Below, one piece after another: positions 20,850 to 31,998 of a stretch of DNA of 64,000 nt. The DNA is from Planctomycetota bacterium (GTDB taxonomy: Bacteria > Planctomycetota > UBA1135 > GCA-002686595). Position 1 is the stretch's first letter, and each line of letters opens with the position of its first letter. The position numbers and the translations under genes are program-made. The notes beneath the pieces are model-generated. The model was not told the origin of the DNA. It ran no database searches and worked only from the letters and a program-made list of their open reading frames with translations. The stretch lies in NCBI GenBank assembly GCA_029250885.1, contig JAQXEK010000082.1:1-64000 (forward strand). Reading direction: 5' to 3'.

Positions 20850-22769
20850 ATGAGTCCCAAGAACACAGCCCGTGTCGGTCCGATTCTCGAGCGCGTAAAC
20901 GCGCCCGAGCACATGGACGGCATGACCACCGAAGAGCTCACCCAGCTCTGCAGTGAGATGCGCGACTTCCTGTTGGACGCGGTTCAGCTGACCGGTGGCC
21001 ACCTCGGCAGCAATCTCGGGGTCATCGAGCTCACCGTAGCCCTGCACAAGGTGTTTAAGCTCAAGCGGGACCGCGTCATCTTCGACGTCAGCCACCAGTG
21101 CTATCCGCACAAGATCTTGACGGGTCGCCGGGACCAGTTTGAGAGCCTGCGCCAGACCGGTGGAATCTGCGGCTTCACGAATCCGGACGAATCGCCCTAC
21201 GATCTCTTCCATACGGGCCACGCGGGCACATCTATCGGATCCGGACTTGGGGTGGCCATGGGGACCGCCGGCGCATCGCCACGGCCCCACGTCATCAGCG
21301 TCATCGGCGACGCCAGCCTCGCCTCCGGCGTGGCCTTTGAATCCCTTTCCGCCGCGGGTGCCAGCGGCGAACGTATGATCGTCGTGCTCAACGACAACGA
21401 GTGGTCCATCAGTCGGTCGGTCGGCGCACTTGCAAAGTACCTCTCGCGCATCCGCTCGAACCGCGTCGTTCAGCGTGCGCACCAAGAGATCCAAGGCCTG
21501 TTGCAGTCGATTCCCCTCGTGGGTAAAAAGATGGATCAGCTCGGCGAGGTCCTGCGCCACAGCTTGGTTCCCGGCCACGTGTTTGAAGAGCTCGGCGTGT
21601 CCTACGTCGGGCCCATCGATGGCCACGATGTGGAGGGGCTCATCGAGGCTTTCGAGCGTATCTCAGAGCTCGACGGGGTCACCTTGCTGCATATCTTGAC
21701 CGAGAAAGGCCGCGGCCACCCGACTGCGCCCGAGCACCCCGAACGCCACCACGCCGCCAAGCCGCCAAGCCCCTACCGCGTGCTTTCGCCCGCCGAGACC
21801 AAGGCCCAGGGGCCGACCTTCACCCAGGCCTTCGCCGCTTCGGCCGAGTCCATCGCGGCCAAGGACGTGCGCCTGCACACGATCACCTGTGGCATGCCCT
21901 CGGGCACCGGCCTGCTGGACTTCGCCGAGACCTTCCCGGCGCGCTTCCACGATACCGGTATCACCGAACAGCACGCGGTCTCCATGAGCGCTGGCATGGC
22001 AAAAGCCGGATTGAGACCTGTTGTGGCTATCTATTCGACCTTCTTGCAGCGCGCCTACGACCAGGTCTTCCAGGAGGTTGCACTGCAACACCTGCCGGTC
22101 CTGTTCTGCATGGACCGTTCGGGGCTCGTTGGCTCGGACGGCCCGACCCACAACGGCGTCTTCGATCTTGCGTACCTGCGCTGCCTTCCCGGCTTCGTGT
22201 TGGCCTCCCCGCGGGACGCCACTGACATGATGCGAATGATGGAGATGTACATGACCCTCGACGGCCCCATGGGCATGCGCTATCCCCGGGGCAACTGTCC
22301 CGCTGAGGAGCGTATTCCCAAGGGCGAGCGCCGGGCCATGGAGCCCGGCAAGGCCGAGGTTTTGGTCGAGGGCAACCTCGATGGGGGAGTCGCGATCTGG
22401 GCCTATGGCACTATGGTCGCGAACGCCCTAGAAGCCGAAGCCGAGCTTCGCGCACAGGGCATCAACGTGTGCGTCGTCGACGCGCGCTTCGCCAAGCCCA
22501 TCGACGAAGATCTGCTGTTCGAGCAGGCCTCCAAGGCGCACATGATCTTGACTTTGGAAGAGCACCAGCGCTCCGGCGGCTTTGGCTCGGCCGTGCTCGA
22601 GTGCCTGTCCCGCAAGCCTTCCAACAAGGCCCGCGTGCGCTGCCTCGCGATCCCAGATCGATTTGTGGACCACATGACCAGCCGCGACGAGCAGCTTGCC
22701 GTGGCTGGGATTGCGACCAGTGATGTGGTGCGCGCCGTCCAGCAAGCTGTTCAGGGAGTGCGCGCCTAG
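20850..22769 (+). CDS. dxs: 1-deoxy-D-xylulose-5-phosphate synthase
   Basis: The 639-residue thiamine-diphosphate enzyme makes DXP from pyruvate and glyceraldehyde-3-phosphate, the first step of the MEP isoprenoid pathway. The N-terminal GGHLGSNLGVIELTVALH, DVSHQCYPHK and the transketolase-like catalytic glutamate in TEQHAVS are present, as is the C-terminal transketolase domain (PRGNCP). The thiamine-binding loop reads GDASLASGVAFE instead of the more common GDGAxTGGMAxE. Such a variant appears to be lineage-specific and should still bind Mg-ThDP. It follows the prenyl synthase by 78 bases. Confidence 0.96.
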   Translation: MSPKNTARVGPILERVNAPEHMDGMTTEELTQLCSEMRDFLLDAVQLTGGHLGSNLGVIELTVALHKVFKLKRDRVIFDVSHQCYPHKILTGRRDQFESLRQTGGICGFTNPDESPYDLFHTGHAGTSIGSGLGVAMGTAGASPRPHVISVIGDASLASGVAFESLSAAGASGERMIVVLNDNEWSISRSVGALAKYLSRIRSNRVVQRAHQEIQGLLQSIPLVGKKMDQLGEVLRHSLVPGHVFEELGVSYVGPIDGHDVEGLIEAFERISELDGVTLLHILTEKGRGHPTAPEHPERHHAAKPPSPYRVLSPAETKAQGPTFTQAFAASAESIAAKDVRLHTITCGMPSGTGLLDFAETFPARFHDTGITEQHAVSMSAGMAKAGLRPVVAIYSTFLQRAYDQVFQEVALQHLPVLFCMDRSGLVGSDGPTHNGVFDLAYLRCLPGFVLASPRDATDMMRMMEMYMTLDGPMGMRYPRGNCPAEERIPKGERRAMEPGKAEVLVEGNLDGGVAIWAYGTMVANALEAEAELRAQGINVCVVDARFAKPIDEDLLFEQASKAHMILTLEEHQRSGGFGSAVLECLSRKPSNKARVRCLAIPDRFVDHMTSRDEQLAVAGIATSDVVRAVQQAVQGVRA

Positions 22770-22782
22770 GCGCGGCTCTGCC

Positions 22783-23724
22783 ATGGACGACAGCTTGACG
22801 CTCGAGCCCGGCTCCGTCGAGCGCATCCTCGTGCTTGCGGATTGCCGCAAGCAGGCCGTGGTCGACTTCTTGCCTAGCTTAGAGGCGTGGCTTAAGGCGC
22901 GCGGCTTGGACGCACAGATCGAGTGTGATATTCGCGGTTACGAGCGGAGCGCTTCCAAAACGCAGAAGCCCAAGGCCAGTGCCCGCGCCCAACTCGCTGT
23001 GGTGCTGGGCGGCGACGGGGCCATCCTCGGCGCAGCCCGGGCCTTCGCGGAAGAGCCGATGCCGATCCTTGGCGTAAACTTCGGCTACCTAGGATTCCTA
23101 TCGTCCACACCTAGTGTCCGCTGCTTCGAGGTGCTAGAAGCAGCCCTTGCCGGCCAGTGTCCCACCGAGCCCCGCATGCGCCTTGTGGCCGAGGTCGAGG
23201 GCGGAGGCCGCGCAGTGGCCTTGAATGATGTGGTGCTGCAGCGCAGCTCTCACCAGGGGCTCTTGAGTTCGTCCATGTCCGTTGGCTCCGAGTGGGTTAC
23301 CACCTACCGCGGCGACGGCGTCGTCATTGCGACTCCCAGCGGCTCTACAGCCTACTCCCTGGCCGCAGGGGGCCCGGTGATGGCTCCGTCCATGCTTGGC
23401 ATCGTCGTTACACCACTGGCATCCCAGGGACTCTCTAACCGGCCGATTGTGCTGCACCCGGATTCCGAGATCACCCTCACAATCACGGGCGCAGCGGGCA
23501 TCACAACCCTTGTTGTCGACGGCCAGGGCTTCTTTCCTATGCAGCCAGGAGCGTCCGTGCGGATTCGGCGGCACCCCGCGTCCTATCCAATCTTGGCCAT
23601 GAGTGGGCTCGACCCGTTTCGGCGCCTGCGCGAGCGCTTAGGCTGGTCCGCGGGTCTCCCGGGCGAGGGCAGCCCCGAGGCTCCCCCGGCGGTGGAATGG
23701 AGCCGGGACGAAGACGACCGCTAG
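22783..23724 (+). CDS. nadK: NAD kinase
   Basis: A 313-residue enzyme phosphorylating NAD to NADP. GGDG is at 76-79, NFGYLGFLSS follows, and the C-terminal NAD site is GDGVVIATPSGSTAYSLAAGGP. The usual NE motif appears as LNDVVL (Asp for Glu). The ATG at 22783 is 13 bases after the dxs stop; a longer frame upstream would overlap dxs. The 45 C-terminal residues after the conserved domain are proline/glutamate-rich and probably disordered. The stop codon shares a CTAG with the convergent lolD stop. Confidence 0.94.
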   Translation: MDDSLTLEPGSVERILVLADCRKQAVVDFLPSLEAWLKARGLDAQIECDIRGYERSASKTQKPKASARAQLAVVLGGDGAILGAARAFAEEPMPILGVNFGYLGFLSSTPSVRCFEVLEAALAGQCPTEPRMRLVAEVEGGGRAVALNDVVLQRSSHQGLLSSSMSVGSEWVTTYRGDGVVIATPSGSTAYSLAAGGPVMAPSMLGIVVTPLASQGLSNRPIVLHPDSEITLTITGAAGITTLVVDGQGFFPMQPGASVRIRRHPASYPILAMSGLDPFRRLRERLGWSAGLPGEGSPEAPPAVEWSRDEDDR

Positions 23725-24563
23725 ACCGGCTCGTTCACTAGTTCGGGCTCGGAATCATCGCCCGTATTTTGTATCGCACCGTCCACCATGTGGAGTACGC
23801 GATCACACAGTCCGGCGACCTTCTTGTCGTGGGTCACGAGAAGCAGCGACAGTGTCCTGCGCTCCTGCTCAGCAAAGATGATGTCTAGGATCTTCTGGCC
23901 GGTGGAGCTGTCGAGGTTGCCGGTGGGCTCGTCGGCGATCAACAGGGGCGGATCCAAGATGAGGGCCCTGGCGATAGAGACGCGCTGGCGCTCGCCGCCG
24001 GAGAGCTGGGAGGGTCGGTGCTTGAGCCTGTCCCCAAGTCCGAAGCTGTTGAGCAGCTCGGATGCCTTCTCCTTGAGCATATTCTTGCGCTTGCGCCCGC
24101 CGAGCCCAAGGAAGCCAGCGGGATCAATCATTCCCGGCAGGATGACGTTCTCCACAGCGGACAGCTCGGGCAGCAGATGGTACATCTGAAAGACGAAGCC
24201 GATACGATGGTTGCGCACCTGCGCGCGCTCGACGGCGGACAGGGCCCAGGCGTCCACGCCTTCGATGAGGACCTTGCCGGCAGTTGGACGATCCAAGAGC
24301 CCAAGGATGTGCAGTAGGGTGGACTTGCCAGCGCCCGATGAGCCCACCAGGCCCAAGCGCTCGCCGGGTGCAAGTGAGATGTCGACCCCGAAGAGAACGC
24401 CCAGGTCGCGGTCGCCGATGCGAAAGGAGCGGTGGATGTCGGCGGCTTGTAGGACAGCTTGAGCGTCCTTGGAAGCTGGTGTAGCGTCGAAGGGGCCAGT
24501 GGCCGGAGTGAGCTCCGGGGAGCGCGGAGCTTTGGCGCCAGAGTTGTCGTTCCAGGGGGCCAT
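23721..24563 (-). CDS. lolD: ABC transporter ATP-binding protein (LolD/MacB type)
   Basis: The 280-residue ATPase energises the membrane partner lolC next to it. Walker [10 protein letters not shown] is at 74-82, the signature is [15 protein letters not shown], and Walker B is [12 protein letters not shown]. The pattern fits LolD, which extracts lipoproteins from the inner membrane, or MacB-type mechanotransmission ATPases. The first 40 residues ([18 protein letters not shown]...) are an unusual extension, likely disordered. Its ATG overlaps the lolC stop (TAATG), so translation is coupled. The stop overlaps that of nadK. Confidence 0.9.
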   Translation of the reverse strand: MAPWNDNSGAKAPRSPELTPATGPFDATPASKDAQAVLQAADIHRSFRIGDRDLGVLFGVDISLAPGERLGLVGSSGAGKSTLLHILGLLDRPTAGKVLIEGVDAWALSAVERAQVRNHRIGFVFQMYHLLPELSAVENVILPGMIDPAGFLGLGGRKRKNMLKEKASELLNSFGLGDRLKHRPSQLSGGERQRVSIARALILDPPLLIADEPTGNLDSSTGQKILDIIFAEQERRTLSLLLVTHDKKVAGLCDRVLHMVDGAIQNTGDDSEPELVNEPV

Positions 24564-25963
24564 TACTCGTACCTCAAAGCTTCAATGGGGTCCGTGCGGG
24601 CGGCGCTCCATGCGGGCAAGGCGGCGAACAGCAGGGTGCAGAGGAAGGTGCCCGTCACGATCAGCGTCACAGCAAAGGGGTCCACGTGGGCAGGGATGTG
24701 ATCGAAGAGGTAGACCTCGCGGTTAAAGACCTGGACCCCGAGAGCGTCCGAGATCCAGCGCTCGATCGGGTCGATCTTATAGGCGGCCCAAATACCGGCG
24801 GTTGCGCCTAGCGCCGTGCCGATTAGCGCGTCCCAGAACGCGACCATCAGGAATGTGGTCAGGATGCCTCGGGGCGTCGCGCCGATGGCCGTAAGGATGC
24901 CGATGTCCCGGCGCTTCTCCGTGACCATCATCGACAGAATCGCAAAGATGCAGAAGCCGGCGACGACGAGCACGAGGCTCAACATAATCGCCATCAGCGT
25001 GCGCTCGTTGTGGATGGCGCCAAGCAGGGACGCGCGGAACTCTTCCCAGGTCTTGACTTCGCTGGTGTATCCACGGACGAGAGCCATCAGCGCCAAGCTG
25101 TGGCGCAGGTCGTCGCGCACGGCTTGGCCGTCGCGGTCGTAATCTTCGAGGCGCACCAGGATCTCGCTGAACTCGCGGGCGTCGCCGATTAGGTCTTGCA
25201 GCGAGTCGCGCTTTACGTAGACCCGGTCTAGGTCCATGTCGTTCTCGCCGCTTCGGAACGTACCGCCCACAACGAAGCTCATGTTGGGTGGTGGAGCTGA
25301 GGACCCGTCTACCATCGCGCTGGGCACGATGGTGGTGACCTGGACGGACTCGCCTCGGCGCAGGCCCAGTCGATAGAACAGCTGCTCGCCGATCAGTACC
25401 ACCGGCGGCTTCTTTGCGGTCCTGCCCCGGAACTCTGGCGGAAGGTCGAAGGGCGAGTCGGGGTTCTCGACGCGCTTGCCCCGGGGGAAGCCACTCTTGT
25501 CCAATGTCGGCTCGCGGGTCAGAGACTCCCTGAAATCGGTGGTGGCCATCTCGTCGATTACATCGATGCCAACGATGTTGACCAGGGGCAGATCGCTCAT
25601 CTGCGAGCTGGCCATAAAGGCCTCGGCACGGTCGGATTGGCTGCCCTCTTGAGTCAGGATTCCGCCCCAGGACAGGTGGGCTGCCGCACCTTCGACCCGC
25701 GAGTCGGCACGGATGACCTCGAGGATACGCTCGGGGGCATCGGGTACGATGCGCCCATCGCGGTTGTCGCGCTGGAGCTGGATCGGCTGGATCAATAGAT
25801 CCGACAGGCTGCCGCGGATGCTGGCCCGGGCCTCATTGAGGAAGCCCGTCATGATCGAGAGGATCAAGATCAGGGCCGTTACGGCGACAAAAATGCCGCC
25901 GATGCCAATCAGGTTCGTGCGCCGGGACGTCAGATAGCGCCAGCTGAGGAAGGAGCGATACAT
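24563..25963 (-). CDS. lolC: Lipoprotein-releasing ABC transporter permease (LolC/E family)
   Basis: The 466-residue membrane subunit has one N-terminal helix (about 18-40, NLIGIGGIFVAVTALILILS), a large periplasmic MacB-like domain (about 45-310), and three more helices in an FtsX domain (ending near TLLFAALPAWSAARTDPIEALRYE). Four-helix topology with a large periplasmic loop is the type VII ABC layout. With lolD it probably mobilises lipoproteins to the outer membrane; several lipoproteins are encoded nearby. It starts 12 bases after lysS, so lysS-lolC-lolD look like one operon. Confidence 0.9.
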   Translation of the reverse strand: MYRSFLSWRYLTSRRTNLIGIGGIFVAVTALILILSIMTGFLNEARASIRGSLSDLLIQPIQLQRDNRDGRIVPDAPERILEVIRADSRVEGAAAHLSWGGILTQEGSQSDRAEAFMASSQMSDLPLVNIVGIDVIDEMATTDFRESLTREPTLDKSGFPRGKRVENPDSPFDLPPEFRGRTAKKPPVVLIGEQLFYRLGLRRGESVQVTTIVPSAMVDGSSAPPPNMSFVVGGTFRSGENDMDLDRVYVKRDSLQDLIGDAREFSEILVRLEDYDRDGQAVRDDLRHSLALMALVRGYTSEVKTWEEFRASLLGAIHNERTLMAIMLSLVLVVAGFCIFAILSMMVTEKRRDIGILTAIGATPRGILTTFLMVAFWDALIGTALGATAGIWAAYKIDPIERWISDALGVQVFNREVYLFDHIPAHVDPFAVTLIVTGTFLCTLLFAALPAWSAARTDPIEALRYE

Positions 25964-25975
25964 TAGGGCTAAATC

Positions 25976-27526
25976 CTACTCGGACTTGGCGGGCTTCGCT
26001 TCGTCCGAGGCCTCGTTTGTTGGTTCGGCTTCCGACTCGGCTTCTGACTCGTCCGCACCCTGGCGGCGCATCGTGGGGAACAGCAGCACGTCGCGGATCG
26101 AATCTTGGCCCGTCAGCACCATAACTAGGCGGTCAATACCGATGCCCAGGCCACCCGCGGGGGGCATTCCGTACTCAAGGGCCTGGACGTAGTCCACATC
26201 CACCTCGCCGGGGGTCTCGGGGTCCTTCATGGCAACCTGCTCCTCGAACTTCTCCATCTGTAGTATGGGGTCGTTTAGCTCGGAGAAGGCGTTGGCAAGC
26301 TCCATGCCGCCGATGAACAGCTCGAAGCGCTCGGCAAAGCGCGTATCCGTAGGATCGGGCTTGGCCAGAGGGCAGATGGCGGAGGGGTAGTGGGTGACGA
26401 AAATCGGGCCCGCGAGGTGCGGTTCGACTGTCTCGTCAAAGATTTCGCCGACGAGCTTCCAGTGGCCAAGCCCAGGAGCCACGGTCACGCCGAGCTCCTT
26501 GGCGCGCGCGGCGACCGCGTCCTCGTCGTGAATGCTGACGCCCTCGTTGTGCTTTTCAAACAAAGCGTCGTAGCGCTCGCGTTGGAACGGCGCCTGCACG
26601 TTGTAAGTCGCCCCACGAAACTCGACCTCGGTGGTGCCAAGAATGTCCGTGGCCGCGCCGCTAATCATGGTCTCCGAGATCTCCATCATGTGCGTGTAGT
26701 CGCCCTGGGCTTGGTACAGCTCCAGCATGGTAAATTCGGGATTGTGGCGGTTGGAGATGCCCTCATTGCGGAAGTTGCGGCTGATCTCGAACACGCGCTC
26801 AAGGCCACCTACAATTAGCCTCTTCAGGTACAGCTCCGGCGCGATGCGAAGGAACAGCTCCATATCCAGGGCGTTGTGGTGGGTCGAAAACGGCAAGGCC
26901 GTGGCGCCGCCCATGACGGGGTGTAGGGTCGGGGTCTCGACCTCCAAGTAGCCGCGGCTCTCCAAGAAGCTCCGGATGTGGCTGAGGATGCGGCTGCGGG
27001 TGATGAACACATCCCGCACGCCCTCGGACGCCCACAGGTCCACGTAGCGGCGGCGGTAGCGCACCTCCTTGTCGGCCAGCCCGTGGAACTTCTCCGGGGG
27101 CGGGGCCAGGGCCTTGGACAGAAGCTTGACCTCTTCGGCCCAGATCGTGAGCTCGCCCTTTTGGGTCCAGCCCAGCTCGCCAGTAATCGAGACTAGGTCA
27201 CCCGGATCCAGAAACTTGCGCTCGGGCCACCAGTCGGGGGTCGGGCCCTTCTCGATGCGGCCCTTTTGGATGCCGACCTGTAGGCGACCGGTGCGGTCCT
27301 GAATCGGCGCAAAGATCAGCTTACCGAAGTCGCGCATTCCCATCAGACGGCCGGCGATGGTGACCTTGGTGTCGATCAGCTCGCCGGGCTCCTCGTTCGT
27401 GCCGCCGCCGGCCTGGACGTCGGCCACGGGCGTCGAATCGACACCGCGGGCGGGGAATGGATCGATGCCGGCCTCGCGCATGCGCTCAAGCTTGGCGAGG
27501 CGGTCGGGATGAATGAGCTCCGTCAT
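25976..27526 (-). CDS. lysS: Lysyl-tRNA synthetase (class II)
   Basis: A 516-residue class II synthetase for lysine. The OB-fold anticodon domain (about 55-150) contains GRLMGMRDFGKLIFAPIQDR, the catalytic core has motif 2 (RNEGISNRHNPEFTMLE) and motif 3 (GLGIGIDRLVMVLTG). The start at ATG 27526 is preferred because AGGTGA sits 5 bases upstream; a GTG at 27535 lies too close to that site. The acidic repeat-like C-terminal tail (ESEAESEAEPTNEA) is extra. It is first in the minus-strand lysS-lolC-lolD unit. Confidence 0.97.
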   Translation of the reverse strand: MTELIHPDRLAKLERMREAGIDPFPARGVDSTPVADVQAGGGTNEEPGELIDTKVTIAGRLMGMRDFGKLIFAPIQDRTGRLQVGIQKGRIEKGPTPDWWPERKFLDPGDLVSITGELGWTQKGELTIWAEEVKLLSKALAPPPEKFHGLADKEVRYRRRYVDLWASEGVRDVFITRSRILSHIRSFLESRGYLEVETPTLHPVMGGATALPFSTHHNALDMELFLRIAPELYLKRLIVGGLERVFEISRNFRNEGISNRHNPEFTMLELYQAQGDYTHMMEISETMISGAATDILGTTEVEFRGATYNVQAPFQRERYDALFEKHNEGVSIHDEDAVAARAKELGVTVAPGLGHWKLVGEIFDETVEPHLAGPIFVTHYPSAICPLAKPDPTDTRFAERFELFIGGMELANAFSELNDPILQMEKFEEQVAMKDPETPGEVDVDYVQALEYGMPPAGGLGIGIDRLVMVLTGQDSIRDVLLFPTMRRQGADESEAESEAEPTNEASDEAKPAKSE

Positions 27527-27582
27527 AAGAATCACCTGGGTGTTGGCCGCGAAAGAGGCGGACCAGACAAGATGTGTTAAAC

Positions 27583-27614
27583 GAAAAAAACGCCAGTGCT
27601 GTGGGGCTGGCGTT
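27583..27614 (-). terminator. Rho-independent terminator of tRNA-Ala
   Basis: On the minus strand the stem AACGCCAG/CTGGCGTT (27607-27614 and 27589-27596) encloses a 10-base loop and is followed by a run of seven Ts. It ends the tRNA-Ala transcript before lysS. Confidence 0.85.
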
Positions 27615-27623
27615 CTTGATCGG

Positions 27624-27699
27624 TGGTGGAGGATAGGGGATTTGAACCCCTGACTTCCACAATGCCATTGTGGCGCTCTACCAACTGAGCTAATCCCCC
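27624..27699 (-). tRNA. tRNA-Ala(GGC)
   Basis: It folds as a full cloverleaf on the minus strand with CCA encoded. The acceptor stem GGGGGAT/ATCCTCC has the G3:U70 wobble that marks alanine tRNAs. The anticodon loop ATGGCAT between CCACA and TGTGG gives anticodon GGC. The T arm is AGGGG-TTCAAAT-CCCCT. A hairpin (AGAGGTC/GACCTCT, 27706-27723) lies 6 bases upstream in the precursor. Confidence 0.97.
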
Positions 27700-27882
27700 G
27701 ATGTTAGAGGTCTTGTGACCTCTTAGTTTGGAGCCAGAGACCCCAAGGGCACATTTAGGCCCGCGTTGCACGCCCTCATGTGGCGCAAAGAATGCCAACG
27801 CCATCGCCCCTCGTCAATGAACCCGGGCGGTTTTTCTTAAGAGAGAGTCTGCGCGGCGCGTGTTCCCATCCCGCGCCTACCT

Positions 27883-27888
27883 TATGCT
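27883..27888 (+). promoter_or_regulatory. Possible -10 element of leuS
   Basis: TATGCT lies 23 bases before the leuS ATG, in a region otherwise free of features after the divergent tRNA. No convincing -35 box is seen. Confidence 0.3.
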
Positions 27889-27911
27889 AGCCGCCTTACT
27901 CCCACCTCTTT

Positions 27912-30551
<2,640 letters not shown>

Positions 30552-30578
30552 CGGCGCTACCCCAACCGACTCTCCCCT

Positions 30579-31985
30579 ATGGCACTTACCAAGAACTACG
30601 GACTCGGCTCGGAATCCCTACTCGACGCGGCGACCGAACTCGTCGAGAGGGCCTACGCACAGGATTCCATCCACGAAGCCGAAGCAACTGTCTCCTTGAC
30701 GGTTAACTCCTTTGTGCGCTTCGCCGACACGGGGCCCACCCAGAGCGCCGAGCGCGCGAAGGTCGACGTGCACCTGCGCGTGCGCCGGGAAGAGGATGGC
30801 CAGCTCTACGAGGCCTCTGCCACGGGCCAGTCCCTCGAAGAGGTCGCGATGGACAAGCTGATTGAGCAGGCCAGCTCGATCGCCGCTATCTCGCCAGCCC
30901 TTGAGACTCCCCTAGAGCTGGGCGGTCACGTGGAGGTCTGCACCGGCACCTGCGACGCCGAGACCCTGACCCACGGACCCCGCGAAAAGGCCGCCGCCAT
31001 AAAGCGCGCCCTGGCTGCGGCTCAAGCCGTAGGCGCATCGCCCGCTGGGCTGTTCGACACAACTGGCCGCGCCGTCGCCCTAGCCAACACCAAGGGCCGC
31101 TTGGTCCGCAACGAGACCTCCCGGGCATCCTTTGCTTTGACGGTTACTGGACCCAGCGAGGGCGGACTGGGTGGCTCCGGCTGGGCCGAGACGATCCGCA
31201 GCAAGGTGGGGGAGCTCGACATCGACGGCACCATCGCCACTGCCATCGATAAGGCCGCCATCGGCCAAGAGCGCGGCGCCGTGGAGCCCGGGGAATACAC
31301 CGTGATCCTGGAGCCCGCCGCCGTGTCCTCCCTGCTGTTGTTTGCCAGCTACTACGGTTTTGGCGCCAAGGAAGTAGCCGAGAAGTCCTCGTTTCTGTGC
31401 GACCGCATCGGCACCAAGGCTTTCGCGGACAAGCTTACGATCCACGACAACTGGGACCACCCCATGTACCAGACCTGTAGCTTCGATGGCGAGGGCAGCC
31501 CCAAGCGCGTCGTGCCCTTGGTCGACGCGGGCGTACTGCAAAACCCCGTCACTGACCGCCGCTTTGCTGTGCTTGGCGGAGGCACCGCGGACGAATCCAC
31601 GGGCCACGGCGAGGTGCAGCCCTCGGGCGATGGACCCAGCGCCGGCTGTCTATGTGTCGACGCCGGCACCACCAGCAGCGCGGACCTAATCGCAGGCGTC
31701 GAGCACGGCCTGTTGATTACCCAGTTCCACTACACGAACCTGATCGATCCCCGCGAGATGATGCTGACCGGCATGACCCGCAACGGCCTCTTTCTGATCG
31801 AGAATGGGCGCATCGTCAAGCCACTTAAAAACCTGCGCTTTACCGAGAGCCTTCTGCGCGCCATGAAGCGCGTGACCGATGTGGGCTCCGAGCTAGACAT
31901 CTCCGGCGCGCTCTTCGACGGCGAGGTCATCACACCCGCCCTGCGCATCGATGGATTCCGCTTCACCTCTGCCACTGACTTCTAA
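30579..31985 (+). CDS. tldE: TldE/PmbA-type metalloprotease subunit
   Basis: A 468-residue member of the TldD/PmbA family lacking the HExxxH zinc motif, which identifies it as the noncatalytic TldE half of the heterodimer. Family blocks include VEPGEYTVILEPAAVSSLL, GTTSSADLIAGVEHGLLI and GMTRNGLFLIENG. TldD/TldE degrade or trim unfolded peptides and mature some RiPP peptides such as microcin B17 in other bacteria. It is followed by tldD after 13 bases, so the pair is complete. Confidence 0.92.
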   Translation: MALTKNYGLGSESLLDAATELVERAYAQDSIHEAEATVSLTVNSFVRFADTGPTQSAERAKVDVHLRVRREEDGQLYEASATGQSLEEVAMDKLIEQASSIAAISPALETPLELGGHVEVCTGTCDAETLTHGPREKAAAIKRALAAAQAVGASPAGLFDTTGRAVALANTKGRLVRNETSRASFALTVTGPSEGGLGGSGWAETIRSKVGELDIDGTIATAIDKAAIGQERGAVEPGEYTVILEPAAVSSLLLFASYYGFGAKEVAEKSSFLCDRIGTKAFADKLTIHDNWDHPMYQTCSFDGEGSPKRVVPLVDAGVLQNPVTDRRFAVLGGGTADESTGHGEVQPSGDGPSAGCLCVDAGTTSSADLIAGVEHGLLITQFHYTNLIDPREMMLTGMTRNGLFLIENGRIVKPLKNLRFTESLLRAMKRVTDVGSELDISGALFDGEVITPALRIDGFRFTSATDF

Positions 31986-31998
31986 ACAGGACGCTCCA

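Noticed and set aside
20463-21626. 387-codon minus-strand frame spanning the prenyl synthase and dxs
   Set aside because: It crosses two real genes and their gap; composition is that of an antisense frame in a GC-rich genome.
22761-22774. Palindrome CGCGCCTAGGCGCG at the dxs stop, like the one at 6934-6945
   Set aside because: Two copies of a GC-rich restriction-like palindrome are not enough to call a repeat family or regulator site.
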